Program-made: the position numbers and the translations under genes
Notes under the pieces: generated by a model
Told to the model about the DNA's origin: nothing
Seen by the model: the letters and a program-made list of their open reading frames with translations, nothing else
Databases searched by the model: none
Part shown: positions 53,376 through 62,250 of the stretch, piece after piece
Layout: every line of letters starts with the position of its first letter
Numbering within the stretch: position 1 is the first letter of the stretch
Assembly (NCBI RefSeq): GCF_900104585.1
Contig: NZ_FNVX01000004.1
Span: forward strand, 496,001 to 560,000
From: Bacteroides ihuae
GTDB taxonomy: Bacteria > Bacteroidota > Bacteroidia > Bacteroidales > Bacteroidaceae
Reading direction: 5' to 3'
Length of the DNA: 64,000 nucleotides

Positions 53376-54854
53376 CTATTTACGGACAACATCGTCAAAG
53401 TCAACACCTAATTCAGCATTATTTTTAAAATCCCATAAAGTGAGACTTCTTATCTGATAAAAGTAATACCAATAGTAGTACAATTCTGAAATATGTTTCT
53501 GCCTAGCTTCATCTTTTGCCGTTTGAGCATCATTTAGATCGAGGGTATTGATCTTACCTATAAGGAAAGTCTCAATGCTCGTTTTATAACGTTTCTGAGC
53601 AATAAAATCAGCCTCATCAGCAATAGTAAGTTGCGCTGCCTGATTATTGAAATGTTCCACTAGCAAAAAGATGTCTTGATTAAAGCTGATTTGTTCCTGA
53701 CGAATTTTCGAAGCTATGACCTCTCGATTGCTCTGAGCAACTTTCACCTTTCCACGTCGTTTTCCCCAATCAAGAATCGGAACCTTCACACCCACCTGAA
53801 CGATATTATTGTCAAGTAGATCACGGTAAGCTGAAGATAAAGTATTATTTAAGCCAGTATATCCCACACTCGCAAAAAGATTGATGCTACGCAAATTACC
53901 TTTAGCTGTAGCTACCGCATAATCAGCCTCAAGTTGCCTACGGCGTATATTCTGCGCAAACGAATTACGTTCAAGTGATTTGTTTAGCACCATATTATAT
54001 TCTATTTGCACATCTGGTACAGACTTTGGCACAATCGGCTGCAAAGCTTGTTCTTCAGGCAATCCAAGAAAGGCCCTTAACTGGAACATTTTAGCATTCA
54101 AGTTACTTTCAGCATCTGTCACTGAAGCTTTGGCCTTCAGAGCAGTCAGCTTTAATTGCAGTAATTCATTCTCCGATATCTGTCCCATTTTTCGCTTCGC
54201 CCCTGCTACTTCATAAAGATGATCAGCATTTTGCAAGTTTTGTTGCGCAGTACCCAAAGTTTCTTTTGCCAACAATAGCTCAAAAAAATGAGTGATTGTT
54301 TTCATTGTGACCTCTTCTGTAGCAGTAATAAAAGCCGCCTTAGCCTCAGCATAACGAACCGGTTCGATGCGACGATTCCATTTAAGATTATTCACGCCAA
54401 AAATAGGTTGAGTAAGCTCTACCCCGACCGGAACTGACATAAATTGCTTCTCTCCGCCAGCGCCCAACTGCTTAATATAATCCAAAGACGAGGTCAAGGA
54501 TAGCTTCCCTCCCGTTAGCCAAATATTCTGGTCAACAGACAGTTCACCAGATAACCCCAGCGTATTGTTGCGAACATACGTATACGAACCATCCGATTGC
54601 TGGTAAGCACTATAAGATTTTTTATAATTTGGTAATGTACCTATAAGATTTACTTCAGGTAAAAGATCAGCCCTGAATGTTCGATACTCCCAATAGGCAG
54701 TTTTAAGCTCATTGAGAGCCACCGCAGCATCAACGGACTGTGTTCTAGCCAAAGCTATGGCTTCTGGAAGAGTAATAGTTCGCTCCGTCTGCGCCTCTAG
54801 CATCAGCGGAAATAAAAGAACTCCAAATACAAGTGTTACAATCTTCATTCTCAT
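53376..54854 (-). CDS. TolC-family outer-membrane channel
   Basis: The 492-residue product has a signal peptide (KIVTLVFGVLLFPLMLEAQ) and two OEP repeats (TITLPEAIALARTQSVDAAV, AYWEYRTFRADLLPEVNLIG; LEADYAVATAKGNLRSINLF, VQVGVKVPILDWGKRRGKVK). It would serve the ABC exporters upstream, since no RND pump is nearby. The start may be at 54854 or at Met3 (54848). A sigma-54-like promoter at 54882-54895 begins transcription 10-20 bp upstream. Confidence 0.9.
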   Translation of the reverse strand: MRMKIVTLVFGVLLFPLMLEAQTERTITLPEAIALARTQSVDAAVALNELKTAYWEYRTFRADLLPEVNLIGTLPNYKKSYSAYQQSDGSYTYVRNNTLGLSGELSVDQNIWLTGGKLSLTSSLDYIKQLGAGGEKQFMSVPVGVELTQPIFGVNNLKWNRRIEPVRYAEAKAAFITATEEVTMKTITHFFELLLAKETLGTAQQNLQNADHLYEVAGAKRKMGQISENELLQLKLTALKAKASVTDAESNLNAKMFQLRAFLGLPEEQALQPIVPKSVPDVQIEYNMVLNKSLERNSFAQNIRRRQLEADYAVATAKGNLRSINLFASVGYTGLNNTLSSAYRDLLDNNIVQVGVKVPILDWGKRRGKVKVAQSNREVIASKIRQEQISFNQDIFLLVEHFNNQAAQLTIADEADFIAQKRYKTSIETFLIGKINTLDLNDAQTAKDEARQKHISELYYYWYYFYQIRSLTLWDFKNNAELGVDFDDVVRK

Positions 54855-54881
54855 AAAACATCATTTCTTGAGAAAGAAGAG

Positions 54882-54895
54882 TCAAAGGTTATGCC
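54882..54895 (-). promoter_or_regulatory. Sigma-54-like promoter of tolC-type gene
   Basis: On the minus strand TTGGCATAACCTTTGAC (54897-54881) carries GG (54895-54894) and, after exactly 10 bases, GA (54883-54882), one mismatch from the GG-N10-GC of sigma-54 promoters. The start site would be near 54870, about 16 nt before the ATG. Confidence 0.55.
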
Positions 54896-54939
54896 AAAAA
54901 GGTAACAATCTTATTTACAGGCATTTGAAAGTATAGGTC

Positions 54940-54975
54940 ACTGTCCGAAAACGAACACTCTGTCCGCAGATGAAC
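54940..54975 (-). promoter_or_regulatory. Paired upstream activator sites (direct repeat)
   Basis: Two 17-bp near-repeats of the form GTTC-T-TCGGACAG (minus strand) at 54975-54959 and 54956-54940, offset 19 bp. They are 45-80 bp upstream of the -24 GG, the usual place for enhancer sites of an NtrC-type activator, and the gene for one lies next door. Confidence 0.5.
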
Positions 54976-54983
54976 GGGTTATC

Positions 54984-57590
54984 TTAATTTTGATTATCGG
55001 GAATACGAATCGTAAAACGACTCCCTTTACCTTTTTCCGAATTTACATAAATCTCTCCATGCATGTGCTCTACTATAGTTCGACAAATGCTAAGTCCTAA
55101 GCCGGCTCCTTGCGAGAAGTTATCCACTTTATAAAAACGATCAAAGATATGCTTTTGATCTTCTTCGGAAATACCTGACCCGGTATCTTCCACAAACAGA
55201 GTTGTATAGCCCGGCTCCTCCAGCAAATAACCAAAAGTAATAGATCCTTGATGAGTAAATTTAGCCGCATTATTAATAAGATTATTCAATAGCTGCTTTA
55301 TCCTTACAGGATCACTCACAATCCATTTAGGTTCATCTTCCGGTAGCACTTTTATTAAAGAAACTTTTGCCGGCATACCCAGCTGTTGAGACTGATATAT
55401 ATCATCTATAATCAGAGATAAATTGAAGTTTGTTGACTGAAAATCCAGTGTACCCGATTCAATACGCGACATGTCCAATATATCATTAATAAGGCTAAGA
55501 AGTAATTCGCAATTAGTGTTTATTGTAGTGACAAATTGCAATATTTCCTCATCACTGAAAGAATGAATATCCTTCAATAAATCAGAGAAACCTACAATGG
55601 AATTAAGCGGAGTACGAATCTCATGGCTAATATTTGCTAGAAATGCAGTTTTCAAGTTATCGGATTGCAATGCTTTATCTCTAGCAGCAATCAGCTCCTC
55701 CTCTGTATTTTTGTACCGCTGAATACTCTGGCAAACTCCAAGTATGGAATAAGGCACATCTACAGTAAGTCCCATGAAAACGGACATACGATATTCCCAC
55801 CATTCAAAGTCACCTTTCACATTACATATTTTACAAGCTTGTCTGAGGCTTTTCTTTTCTCCATTCAGAACAGCATCAAATCCCAACGACACTTCATCCA
55901 CATAGTCCGGATGAATTAATCTACTTATTTGGCTACGCGTAATATACTTTTCATTTTCATCAAAACCAAATCGCTTCAAAAATCCTATTGGAAAGAGAAA
56001 AGTTTTTTTAGCTACATCATATTGCCAAGGATAAACTGAATTGTCCTCCACTGCCAAATGAAAAGACCTCTTCTGCAACTCCTCATCTGAAATATTCCGG
56101 AATGAAAGTACAAATCCGCTCAGTTGTGATTTCTGGTAAATAGGTACAAATTCGCCGGATACGGGAAAATAATTACCAGTATCTACTTCCTTCATAAATG
56201 AATCTTCAGGGATAAAGACACTTTTGCCAGTCTCAGCTACCTGATTCAATATTGAATAAAGAATATCCTGTCCTTTATTGTAAATCCGAAGATAAGTTCC
56301 CGCCGGAAGTCCCTCAAAAGATCCTCTACCACTAACAACGTTGATATTCAACATTTTTGATGCTGATTGATTGACGAAACGAATTTTCAAATCCTTTCCA
56401 TAAGAAATCACACCTTCATGTATCGAGTGAAAAATATTATCAAAATTATTCCGCTGATCAACCATCTTATTTTGAAGCAATAGTCTCGTTTGTGCTTCTA
56501 TTCGTTTGCGAAACTCACGCTGCTTAGCCCGAAAGAGCACAACAACAAGGAACACAAGAAGAAGCAAGGAAGAGCTATATAGAAGGATAAACAAAAACTT
56601 GTATTTTTCCCAGTAAGGCTCATTCATAATCACACTATCTTCGGGCACAATTTGTTTCGGTACATGGAAAAAGTTCAATTGCTTATAATCAAAAGTCAGT
56701 TGAACCTCACTCTGCGTATATCCCAATGAAGAAACGTTGGCCCCCCGAAGCAAATCCGCTGCGCGCATTCCCGCTCTTCGAGCATCATCATAAGGAGAAG
56801 GAGCTAATGAACAAAAACCTCCCCGTGTCAAGGATTCATTAGTGACAGTAAAGCAAGGAGACTTCGATACTTTAGCAATAGAGGGCATGAATAGTCCCCA
56901 ATAAGGCATGATTAGAATACTTTTAGAGGCAGTCTGAGATATCTGTATTTCATATAGAATATCAGTCATCTGGTCAGTATGAATATTAAACTGGCGCATC
57001 TGATAATCAGGATTATTCTTAGCAAAAATAGCCAATTGCGCTCTCAACTCATCCATAGAAACACGCCCCAAATAGCTATTATCACTAACAACTACAATTT
57101 TCTTCCTATTTGGAAACATCTCTTTCGCCGTTCCTAGTAAACGGACAAAAGATTTAGGATTCTGAAATCCTGTAACGTTAGTATATTTGTTTAATATGTT
57201 CTGATTCGGATATTCCACTCCAAAATAGACTACCGGGACTCGTTTAGGCAATGAATCGCCACAAACAAGTAAGCTATACAAAGCTTCATCGTTAGAAGCT
57301 ATGATTAAATCTGTTCCTCTCTCTGTAGCTCGAAGACAGATACGGCGCATAATTTCTTCTTCTGCCACATTGACCCAACAACGTGCATTTAGATATTCTG
57401 TAGTGATTTCAACATTCATTGCTCCTTTCTCGAAACCTCTACGCAATCCTTTATTGCGCTCCATTGCCCAACTGTCTGATTCGGCATAAGATTGTATAAA
57501 TAGGATTTTATAGCTTCGTTCCTTAGCAGCAAGAGTAAGAGAGGTACCAACTAAGATCAGTATCATAGTCAGCCGATAAAGCGTGCTCAT
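54984..57590 (-). CDS. Sensor histidine kinase with periplasmic-binding-protein-like sensor
   Basis: The 868-residue product has a signal/anchor (LTMILILVGTSLTLAA), a large periplasmic ABC-substrate-binding-like sensor (about 25-320: YKILFIQSYAESDSWAMERN, DLIIASNDEALYSLL, KKIVVVSDNSYLG), a transmembrane helix (FILLYSSSLLLLVFLVVVLF, about 340-360), two PAS domains (about 385-620), a HisKA with NISHEIRTPLNSIVG and an ATPase domain with LINNAAKFT, VEDTGSGI and GAGLGLSICRT. There is no receiver or DNA-binding domain, unlike hybrid sensors. It may phosphorylate the NtrC-like regulator or another protein. It has its own -7 element. Confidence 0.9.
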   Translation of the reverse strand: MSTLYRLTMILILVGTSLTLAAKERSYKILFIQSYAESDSWAMERNKGLRRGFEKGAMNVEITTEYLNARCWVNVAEEEIMRRICLRATERGTDLIIASNDEALYSLLVCGDSLPKRVPVVYFGVEYPNQNILNKYTNVTGFQNPKSFVRLLGTAKEMFPNRKKIVVVSDNSYLGRVSMDELRAQLAIFAKNNPDYQMRQFNIHTDQMTDILYEIQISQTASKSILIMPYWGLFMPSIAKVSKSPCFTVTNESLTRGGFCSLAPSPYDDARRAGMRAADLLRGANVSSLGYTQSEVQLTFDYKQLNFFHVPKQIVPEDSVIMNEPYWEKYKFLFILLYSSSLLLLVFLVVVLFRAKQREFRKRIEAQTRLLLQNKMVDQRNNFDNIFHSIHEGVISYGKDLKIRFVNQSASKMLNINVVSGRGSFEGLPAGTYLRIYNKGQDILYSILNQVAETGKSVFIPEDSFMKEVDTGNYFPVSGEFVPIYQKSQLSGFVLSFRNISDEELQKRSFHLAVEDNSVYPWQYDVAKKTFLFPIGFLKRFGFDENEKYITRSQISRLIHPDYVDEVSLGFDAVLNGEKKSLRQACKICNVKGDFEWWEYRMSVFMGLTVDVPYSILGVCQSIQRYKNTEEELIAARDKALQSDNLKTAFLANISHEIRTPLNSIVGFSDLLKDIHSFSDEEILQFVTTINTNCELLLSLINDILDMSRIESGTLDFQSTNFNLSLIIDDIYQSQQLGMPAKVSLIKVLPEDEPKWIVSDPVRIKQLLNNLINNAAKFTHQGSITFGYLLEEPGYTTLFVEDTGSGISEEDQKHIFDRFYKVDNFSQGAGLGLSICRTIVEHMHGEIYVNSEKGKGSRFTIRIPDNQN

Positions 57591-57629
57591 TCAGTGATGT
57601 GTTACCTTTAAACATAATAATTATTGGCG

Positions 57630-57637
57630 CAAAGATA
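57630..57637 (-). promoter_or_regulatory. -7 element of the large sensor kinase gene
   Basis: Minus strand TATCTTTG, an exact match about 40 bp before the ATG at 57590. No clear -33 box. Confidence 0.45.
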
Positions 57638-57703
57638 ACTTATAATTTATTTTAGACGCATTATGCAACCATATAAATTCATTTCAATTCAATTCTAAAA
57701 GCA

Positions 57704-58969
57704 TTATTCGTCACGTAAAGCCTCTGCCGGTTGAATTTTCATTGCTTGTTTAGCAGGAAACCAAATACCAATCACAATCATTAAACTCATCAAAACGAAA
57801 GTAATGAATGTTGTAACCAGAAAACGTACAGGAGCCAGAGTAATGCCATTCATCGAATTGGTATACTCTGCATAAGCCAAATTAAAATCAATAATTAAAG
57901 CTATTATTGTGGCCAAAACTAAGAGCAATAATCCTTCACCCATCAGCCGAATAAAGGCTTTCCTATGAGTACTACCGCAACTGATGTGCAGTGCTATTTC
58001 CGAGCGACGTTGCTGCGTGCGAAACCAAAATGTACCTAGCAATCCTAAGAAAATATTTAGTAGCAAGAAACCAATAGCCCATGCTTGATTACGAAGCTCA
58101 TTCATATCATCCATTTGATACATGGTACGCACCTTTTGCATAGACTGTATGTCGCTTAAAAAAAGATTTCCTACACGAAATTGACTATTGGACATTGCAC
58201 GCAGACGATCAATAAATCCGGGAGCAGAGTTATCGTGCGTACGAAGACAAACTTCACATCGTCTTACCTTAACCTCATTGCAGCCTGCTATTTTAGTCTG
58301 GTCAAAAAGAATGATGATATAACGAGATTCGTAAATTGATCTAAAATCCCCATATCTCACCGGCCGGGTTACAGCCACCAATGGCCACGTTTTTATTGTA
58401 TCATCATTTAAATAAAAAGAACGCCCTAGTATATCCTTACCCTTCAAACCAAAATCACGAGTGAGTAAGTTTTCTCCAGCTATAAAGTTATTTTCCTTTA
58501 AGAGAGCAGCCAACTGATCCGGCGATTCTCCATTGGCTCCTTCATAACGAAAAACACGTAAGAAATCGGGTGTAACCTCGCGACGAACATCCCATACCCT
58601 CATCGTATCCAATCGAGCCATAAATCCGCTATTAGAGCCATTGTAAGGATATGAATTTAGAGACACACTTACAGCTTCCACATCCGGAAGGTGACGTAAA
58701 CGATCTACTATTTGCAACAAATCCTCACCTGGCTTGGTTGTTCGCGTAGACGGATCAACATAGTCAGGACTCTTTGCTGTAAGCGCATCAATGCGGATAA
58801 GATAAGTGTTGGATATATCAAAACCACGAGGTTCAAAATAAGTAGATAAAGTAGCATAAGACGTATCAACCACATACCACAACACCACACTAACAAGCAA
58901 TAGTTCAACCCATAGCCATACATTGATACGACGCTCATTCCATATTTGTTTTAGTAACTTTTTATTCAT
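57704..58969 (-). CDS. ABC transporter permease (FtsX/MacB-like), module 2, second
   Basis: The 421-residue product has the MacB/FtsX layout: an N-terminal helix (VELLLVSVVLWYVVDT), a 230-residue periplasmic domain, and three C-terminal helices (FLLLNIFLGLLGTFWF, LLLLVLATIIALIIDFNL, FLVTTFITFVLMSLMIVIGI). The ending WFPAKQAMKIQPAEALRDE is the family's final motif. It pairs with the ATPase at 60296 and resembles the permease at 60998, with which it shares RTQQRRSE and IQPAEAL. The substrate is unknown. Confidence 0.9.
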   Translation of the reverse strand: MNKKLLKQIWNERRINVWLWVELLLVSVVLWYVVDTSYATLSTYFEPRGFDISNTYLIRIDALTAKSPDYVDPSTRTTKPGEDLLQIVDRLRHLPDVEAVSVSLNSYPYNGSNSGFMARLDTMRVWDVRREVTPDFLRVFRYEGANGESPDQLAALLKENNFIAGENLLTRDFGLKGKDILGRSFYLNDDTIKTWPLVAVTRPVRYGDFRSIYESRYIIILFDQTKIAGCNEVKVRRCEVCLRTHDNSAPGFIDRLRAMSNSQFRVGNLFLSDIQSMQKVRTMYQMDDMNELRNQAWAIGFLLLNIFLGLLGTFWFRTQQRRSEIALHISCGSTHRKAFIRLMGEGLLLLVLATIIALIIDFNLAYAEYTNSMNGITLAPVRFLVTTFITFVLMSLMIVIGIWFPAKQAMKIQPAEALRDE

Positions 58970-58981
58970 TATCTTAGGAGT

Positions 58982-60265
58982 TTAATGGTTACTCAATGCA
59001 TCGGTGATAGAAATACGTGAAGCCCTCCATGCCGGAACACCCGCACTCAGTAAATTCATCAGTAAGCAGAAAAGTAAAGCATAGCCAAAAGTAGAAACAT
59101 GCATCAGCATCAACACATCTACTGTCGGGGCAGAATTAAGCATCGACAATTTAGAGGATTCAAAAAGTGATGAACCGAAAAAGAGTGCAAAGACAAAACA
59201 GAATATCAATCCTATAATACCTGCTATCATTGTTAAAACTAGATTTTCAAAAAGAATCTGCCACATTATGTCTTTACGTGTTGAACCAAAAGAACGTCGA
59301 ACGCCAACTTCAGCAACACGTTGCCTCAACCTACTTTGGGTCATAGAACTCAAATTTATAGCAGGTATGAGAAGTAGCAAAACAAAGGTTATCATGCGTC
59401 TATTATTTATGGCTTTCATATCCGGCTCTTGATTAGCCCACTTTCGAACAACAAAGACTTCTTGCGTATCGGGCTGATTACGATAAATCGTTTCAGCATC
59501 AGACAAACCATCATTATATTTCACTCTTAGACGTTCACACTCCAAACGTATTGCAGGAAAATCATCCTTACTCTGTGCCAGTATCGCAACACTCATCATC
59601 CCCATAATACCTTCATACCAAGTTTGATCCTTTATGTCAGTCGAATAATAGGGTATCCATACTTGAGCATAAGCACTGGAAGCCAAAGTAGAGACATCAC
59701 GTACTACACCGCAAATAGTGTAGGGAGCATAATTAAGATTCACTTGTTTACCTACAACAGCCGTAGTACCATATAACGCCCGTGCAATACTTTCTGCAAC
59801 AACTGCCACAGGCAATCCCGCTTCGGAGGCAGCCTCATCAAAAGGTTTGCCGTCAACAAAAGCACAATCAAACACCTTCCAATATTGTTCATCCGTTTGC
59901 TTCACATCCACGTCAAAAGCTGTTCCATGAGGGATACTAGCTTGCATACTGGAGTAGATAGTGTATATAGTTACCGCTTCAGGAGTTTTCAATGCGCGAA
60001 AACATTCACGAGCAGTACGGAGACTCAATGGGCCATTATCAGAATCATCTTTTGAACCACCTTTTTCATAAGTAGTCATCCACTTCACATGAAGCATACG
60101 GTCACGGTTCGACTCCGGAACATACGGTTCCGTTTGCACCTGCTGCATCAATACAAGAACCATAATCAGGCAGATGGCCAATGCCGTACCTAATATAGAG
60201 ATGATTGATAATAAGGGCTGGGCTTTCAGCTGATAGAGAGCCTGTTTAAAATATTGTTTAATCAT
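58982..60265 (-). CDS. ABC transporter permease (FtsX/MacB-like), module 2, first
   Basis: The 427-residue product has an N-terminal helix (LSIISILGTALAICLIMVLVL), a long periplasmic part, and three C-terminal helices (FVLLLLIPAINLSSM, NLVLTMIAGIIGLIFCFVFAL, FGYALLFCLLMNLLSAGVPA). The intervening QSRLRQRVAEVGVRRSFGST segment is typical of the FtsX permease domain. It is a paralogue of the permease at 62251. It is translated 30 bp after the ATPase gene. Confidence 0.9.
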   Translation of the reverse strand: MIKQYFKQALYQLKAQPLLSIISILGTALAICLIMVLVLMQQVQTEPYVPESNRDRMLHVKWMTTYEKGGSKDDSDNGPLSLRTARECFRALKTPEAVTIYTIYSSMQASIPHGTAFDVDVKQTDEQYWKVFDCAFVDGKPFDEAASEAGLPVAVVAESIARALYGTTAVVGKQVNLNYAPYTICGVVRDVSTLASSAYAQVWIPYYSTDIKDQTWYEGIMGMMSVAILAQSKDDFPAIRLECERLRVKYNDGLSDAETIYRNQPDTQEVFVVRKWANQEPDMKAINNRRMITFVLLLLIPAINLSSMTQSRLRQRVAEVGVRRSFGSTRKDIMWQILFENLVLTMIAGIIGLIFCFVFALFFGSSLFESSKLSMLNSAPTVDVLMLMHVSTFGYALLFCLLMNLLSAGVPAWRASRISITDALSNH

Positions 60266-60295
60266 TGTATACTATGAATTTAGTGAGAACCCCAT

Positions 60296-60961
60296 TTATT
60301 GCACTTGTCGACCATCAAAGAATCTCACGGTGCGACTTGTCTGTTTGGCTTGTTCTTCGTTGTGTGTTACCATCACAATAGTGCGCCCGTCTTCTTTATT
60401 TAGCTGATGAAGAAGTTGCATCACTTCAGCACCCATCTTTGAATCCAAATTACCGGTAGGCTCATCGGCAAGAATAATATCCGGATTACCTATAATAGCA
60501 CGAGCAACAGCTACACGTTGACATTGTCCGCCAGAGAGTTGCGTGGGAAAGTGGCGCATACGATGGCTAAGTCCCACCTTCTCGAGCACCTCTTGTGCCA
60601 AACGCTTACGCTCAGATGCCGACACACGACGATACAAAAGAGGTAGCTCCACATTATCAAGCACATTAAGAGAATTTATCAGATGAAAAGATTGAAAGAC
60701 AAAGCCCAATGATTTATTACGAAAAGCAGCCAATGCCTTGTCTTTCATCCCTTCGGTGCTTGTACCGTTTATCTGAATACTACCACTTGACGGAGCGTCC
60801 AGCAAACCAATAATATTGAGTAATGTAGATTTGCCACAACCCGATGGCCCCATGATAGAAAGGAACTCTCCGCGTTCTATTGTTAAGTTTACGTTTTCCA
60901 GAGCTACCGTTTCAATCTCGTTCGTACGGTAAATTTTTGAAAGAGAACTAATTGTAATCAT
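60296..60961 (-). CDS. ABC transporter ATP-binding protein (MacB/LolD-type), module 2
   Basis: The 221-residue product has Walker A GPSGCGKST, the Q loop (GFVFQSFHL), signature LSGGQCQRVAVARAI, Walker B IILADEPTGNLD and the H loop (VMVTHNEEQA). It is a single ATPase subunit for two separate FtsX-like permeases. Its last 144 codons are identical in protein sequence to the partial copy at 63566-64000; nucleotides differ at about 17 sites. It drives export or lipoprotein-release-like work with the permeases. Confidence 0.95.
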   Translation of the reverse strand: MITISSLSKIYRTNEIETVALENVNLTIERGEFLSIMGPSGCGKSTLLNIIGLLDAPSSGSIQINGTSTEGMKDKALAAFRNKSLGFVFQSFHLINSLNVLDNVELPLLYRRVSASERKRLAQEVLEKVGLSHRMRHFPTQLSGGQCQRVAVARAIIGNPDIILADEPTGNLDSKMGAEVMQLLHQLNKEDGRTIVMVTHNEEQAKQTSRTVRFFDGRQVQ

Positions 60962-60997
60962 GACTTTGTATTTTCTTATTATTTATATTCTGTATTA

Positions 60998-62248
60998 TTA
61001 TTCTTCATGCAATGCCTCGGCAGGTTGAATGTCCATAGCCTGTCGGGCAGGAAACCAGATGCCAACAAGCAACGTAAGCATTAGCAGTGTATATGTCATT
61101 GCCAATCCGACAACAAAACGCTTCAAAGTAAACTCAACCGGACTGATGGATACCATCTCAGCATAACCCAAATTCCACGCCACAATAATAGCAGGGAGAA
61201 ATGAGAGAGTCAGTAATAGTATACCTTCACCTAGAAGCAAACGACGAATGTTTAGTTTAGAACTGCCAATAGCCACACGCAAAGCTAATTCCGATCGACG
61301 CTGTTGCGTACGGAACCAGAAGGTACCCAATACGGCAAGAAATACATTGAGCAGAAAAAATACTGCTACAGCTAAATACGTATATAGTTCATTACGATTA
61401 TCTTTCAACTGTTCATCTCTATAGTCAGACATCGGTCGCATATCTTCCAAATAAAGATTACCAATCATTAGCTGTGCGCGCATTTGTTTTCTGAATGTGC
61501 GTATAAACTCTTTATTATCAGCCTCCTGTTTTACACGAATATAAACACCAAACCATGGTATATCAGTATACCCCAATCCTCTACCGGCATCTGTGTTAAT
61601 TGCCATATATGTGGCAGATTGATGACCGGTGAATTCATTATATTTCTGATCTTCGCAAATAGCAGATATACGTACACTATCTCCGTTAGAATGGTTCTTC
61701 ACCATTTTCCCCACTGCGTTTTGTCCCTTGAAAAGTTTTTTCGCCAGTTTTTCAGTAATGATAATATCTGTTAGATTCATTTTTTTAGCAAGCTCTTCGG
61801 GTGATGAACCGTCAGCTCCATGCACACGAAAGACTCTAAAATAATCAGGCTCGACAGAGCGCATCCACGTCCAAGCCGTCACCGTATCATAGGTGAGCGA
61901 AGCCGATGCATTCGCCCATACATAATGCTTATGCATTTGTGTAACACAAGCCGACTCAACCGACGGATTATGCCGCAAACGTTCTAAAAACAGATTAAGA
62001 TCTCCCGCAGCAGCTTTGGTATGTATGCTATCCGATTTATAATTGGAACTTTCAGGAGAATAAGCACCAATATTAAGACTATAAACATGGTGCCAATCAA
62101 AACCAAGACTACGAGTCTGGTTTACCCCTATTGCATACAGATAATCCAGCGCATACCACAAGCATGAAGAAATGACAAATAATCCGCAAACCAGCCATAT
62201 ATTCTGGCGTCGGCTATTCCACAACAATTTAAGAATATGTCCAAACAT
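60998..62248 (-). CDS. ABC transporter permease (FtsX/MacB-like), module 1, second
   Basis: The 416-residue product has an N-terminal helix (IWLVCGLFVISSCLWYALDY), a periplasmic domain and three C-terminal helices (VFFLLNVFLAVLGTFWF, LLTLSFLPAIIVAWNLGYAE, FVVGLAMTYTLLMLTLLVGI), ending in PARQAMDIQPAEALHEE. It resembles the permease at 57704. It begins 2 bp after the stop of the first permease of the module. Confidence 0.9.
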   Translation of the reverse strand: MFGHILKLLWNSRRQNIWLVCGLFVISSCLWYALDYLYAIGVNQTRSLGFDWHHVYSLNIGAYSPESSNYKSDSIHTKAAAGDLNLFLERLRHNPSVESACVTQMHKHYVWANASASLTYDTVTAWTWMRSVEPDYFRVFRVHGADGSSPEELAKKMNLTDIIITEKLAKKLFKGQNAVGKMVKNHSNGDSVRISAICEDQKYNEFTGHQSATYMAINTDAGRGLGYTDIPWFGVYIRVKQEADNKEFIRTFRKQMRAQLMIGNLYLEDMRPMSDYRDEQLKDNRNELYTYLAVAVFFLLNVFLAVLGTFWFRTQQRRSELALRVAIGSSKLNIRRLLLGEGILLLTLSFLPAIIVAWNLGYAEMVSISPVEFTLKRFVVGLAMTYTLLMLTLLVGIWFPARQAMDIQPAEALHEE

Positions 62249-62250
62249 TA

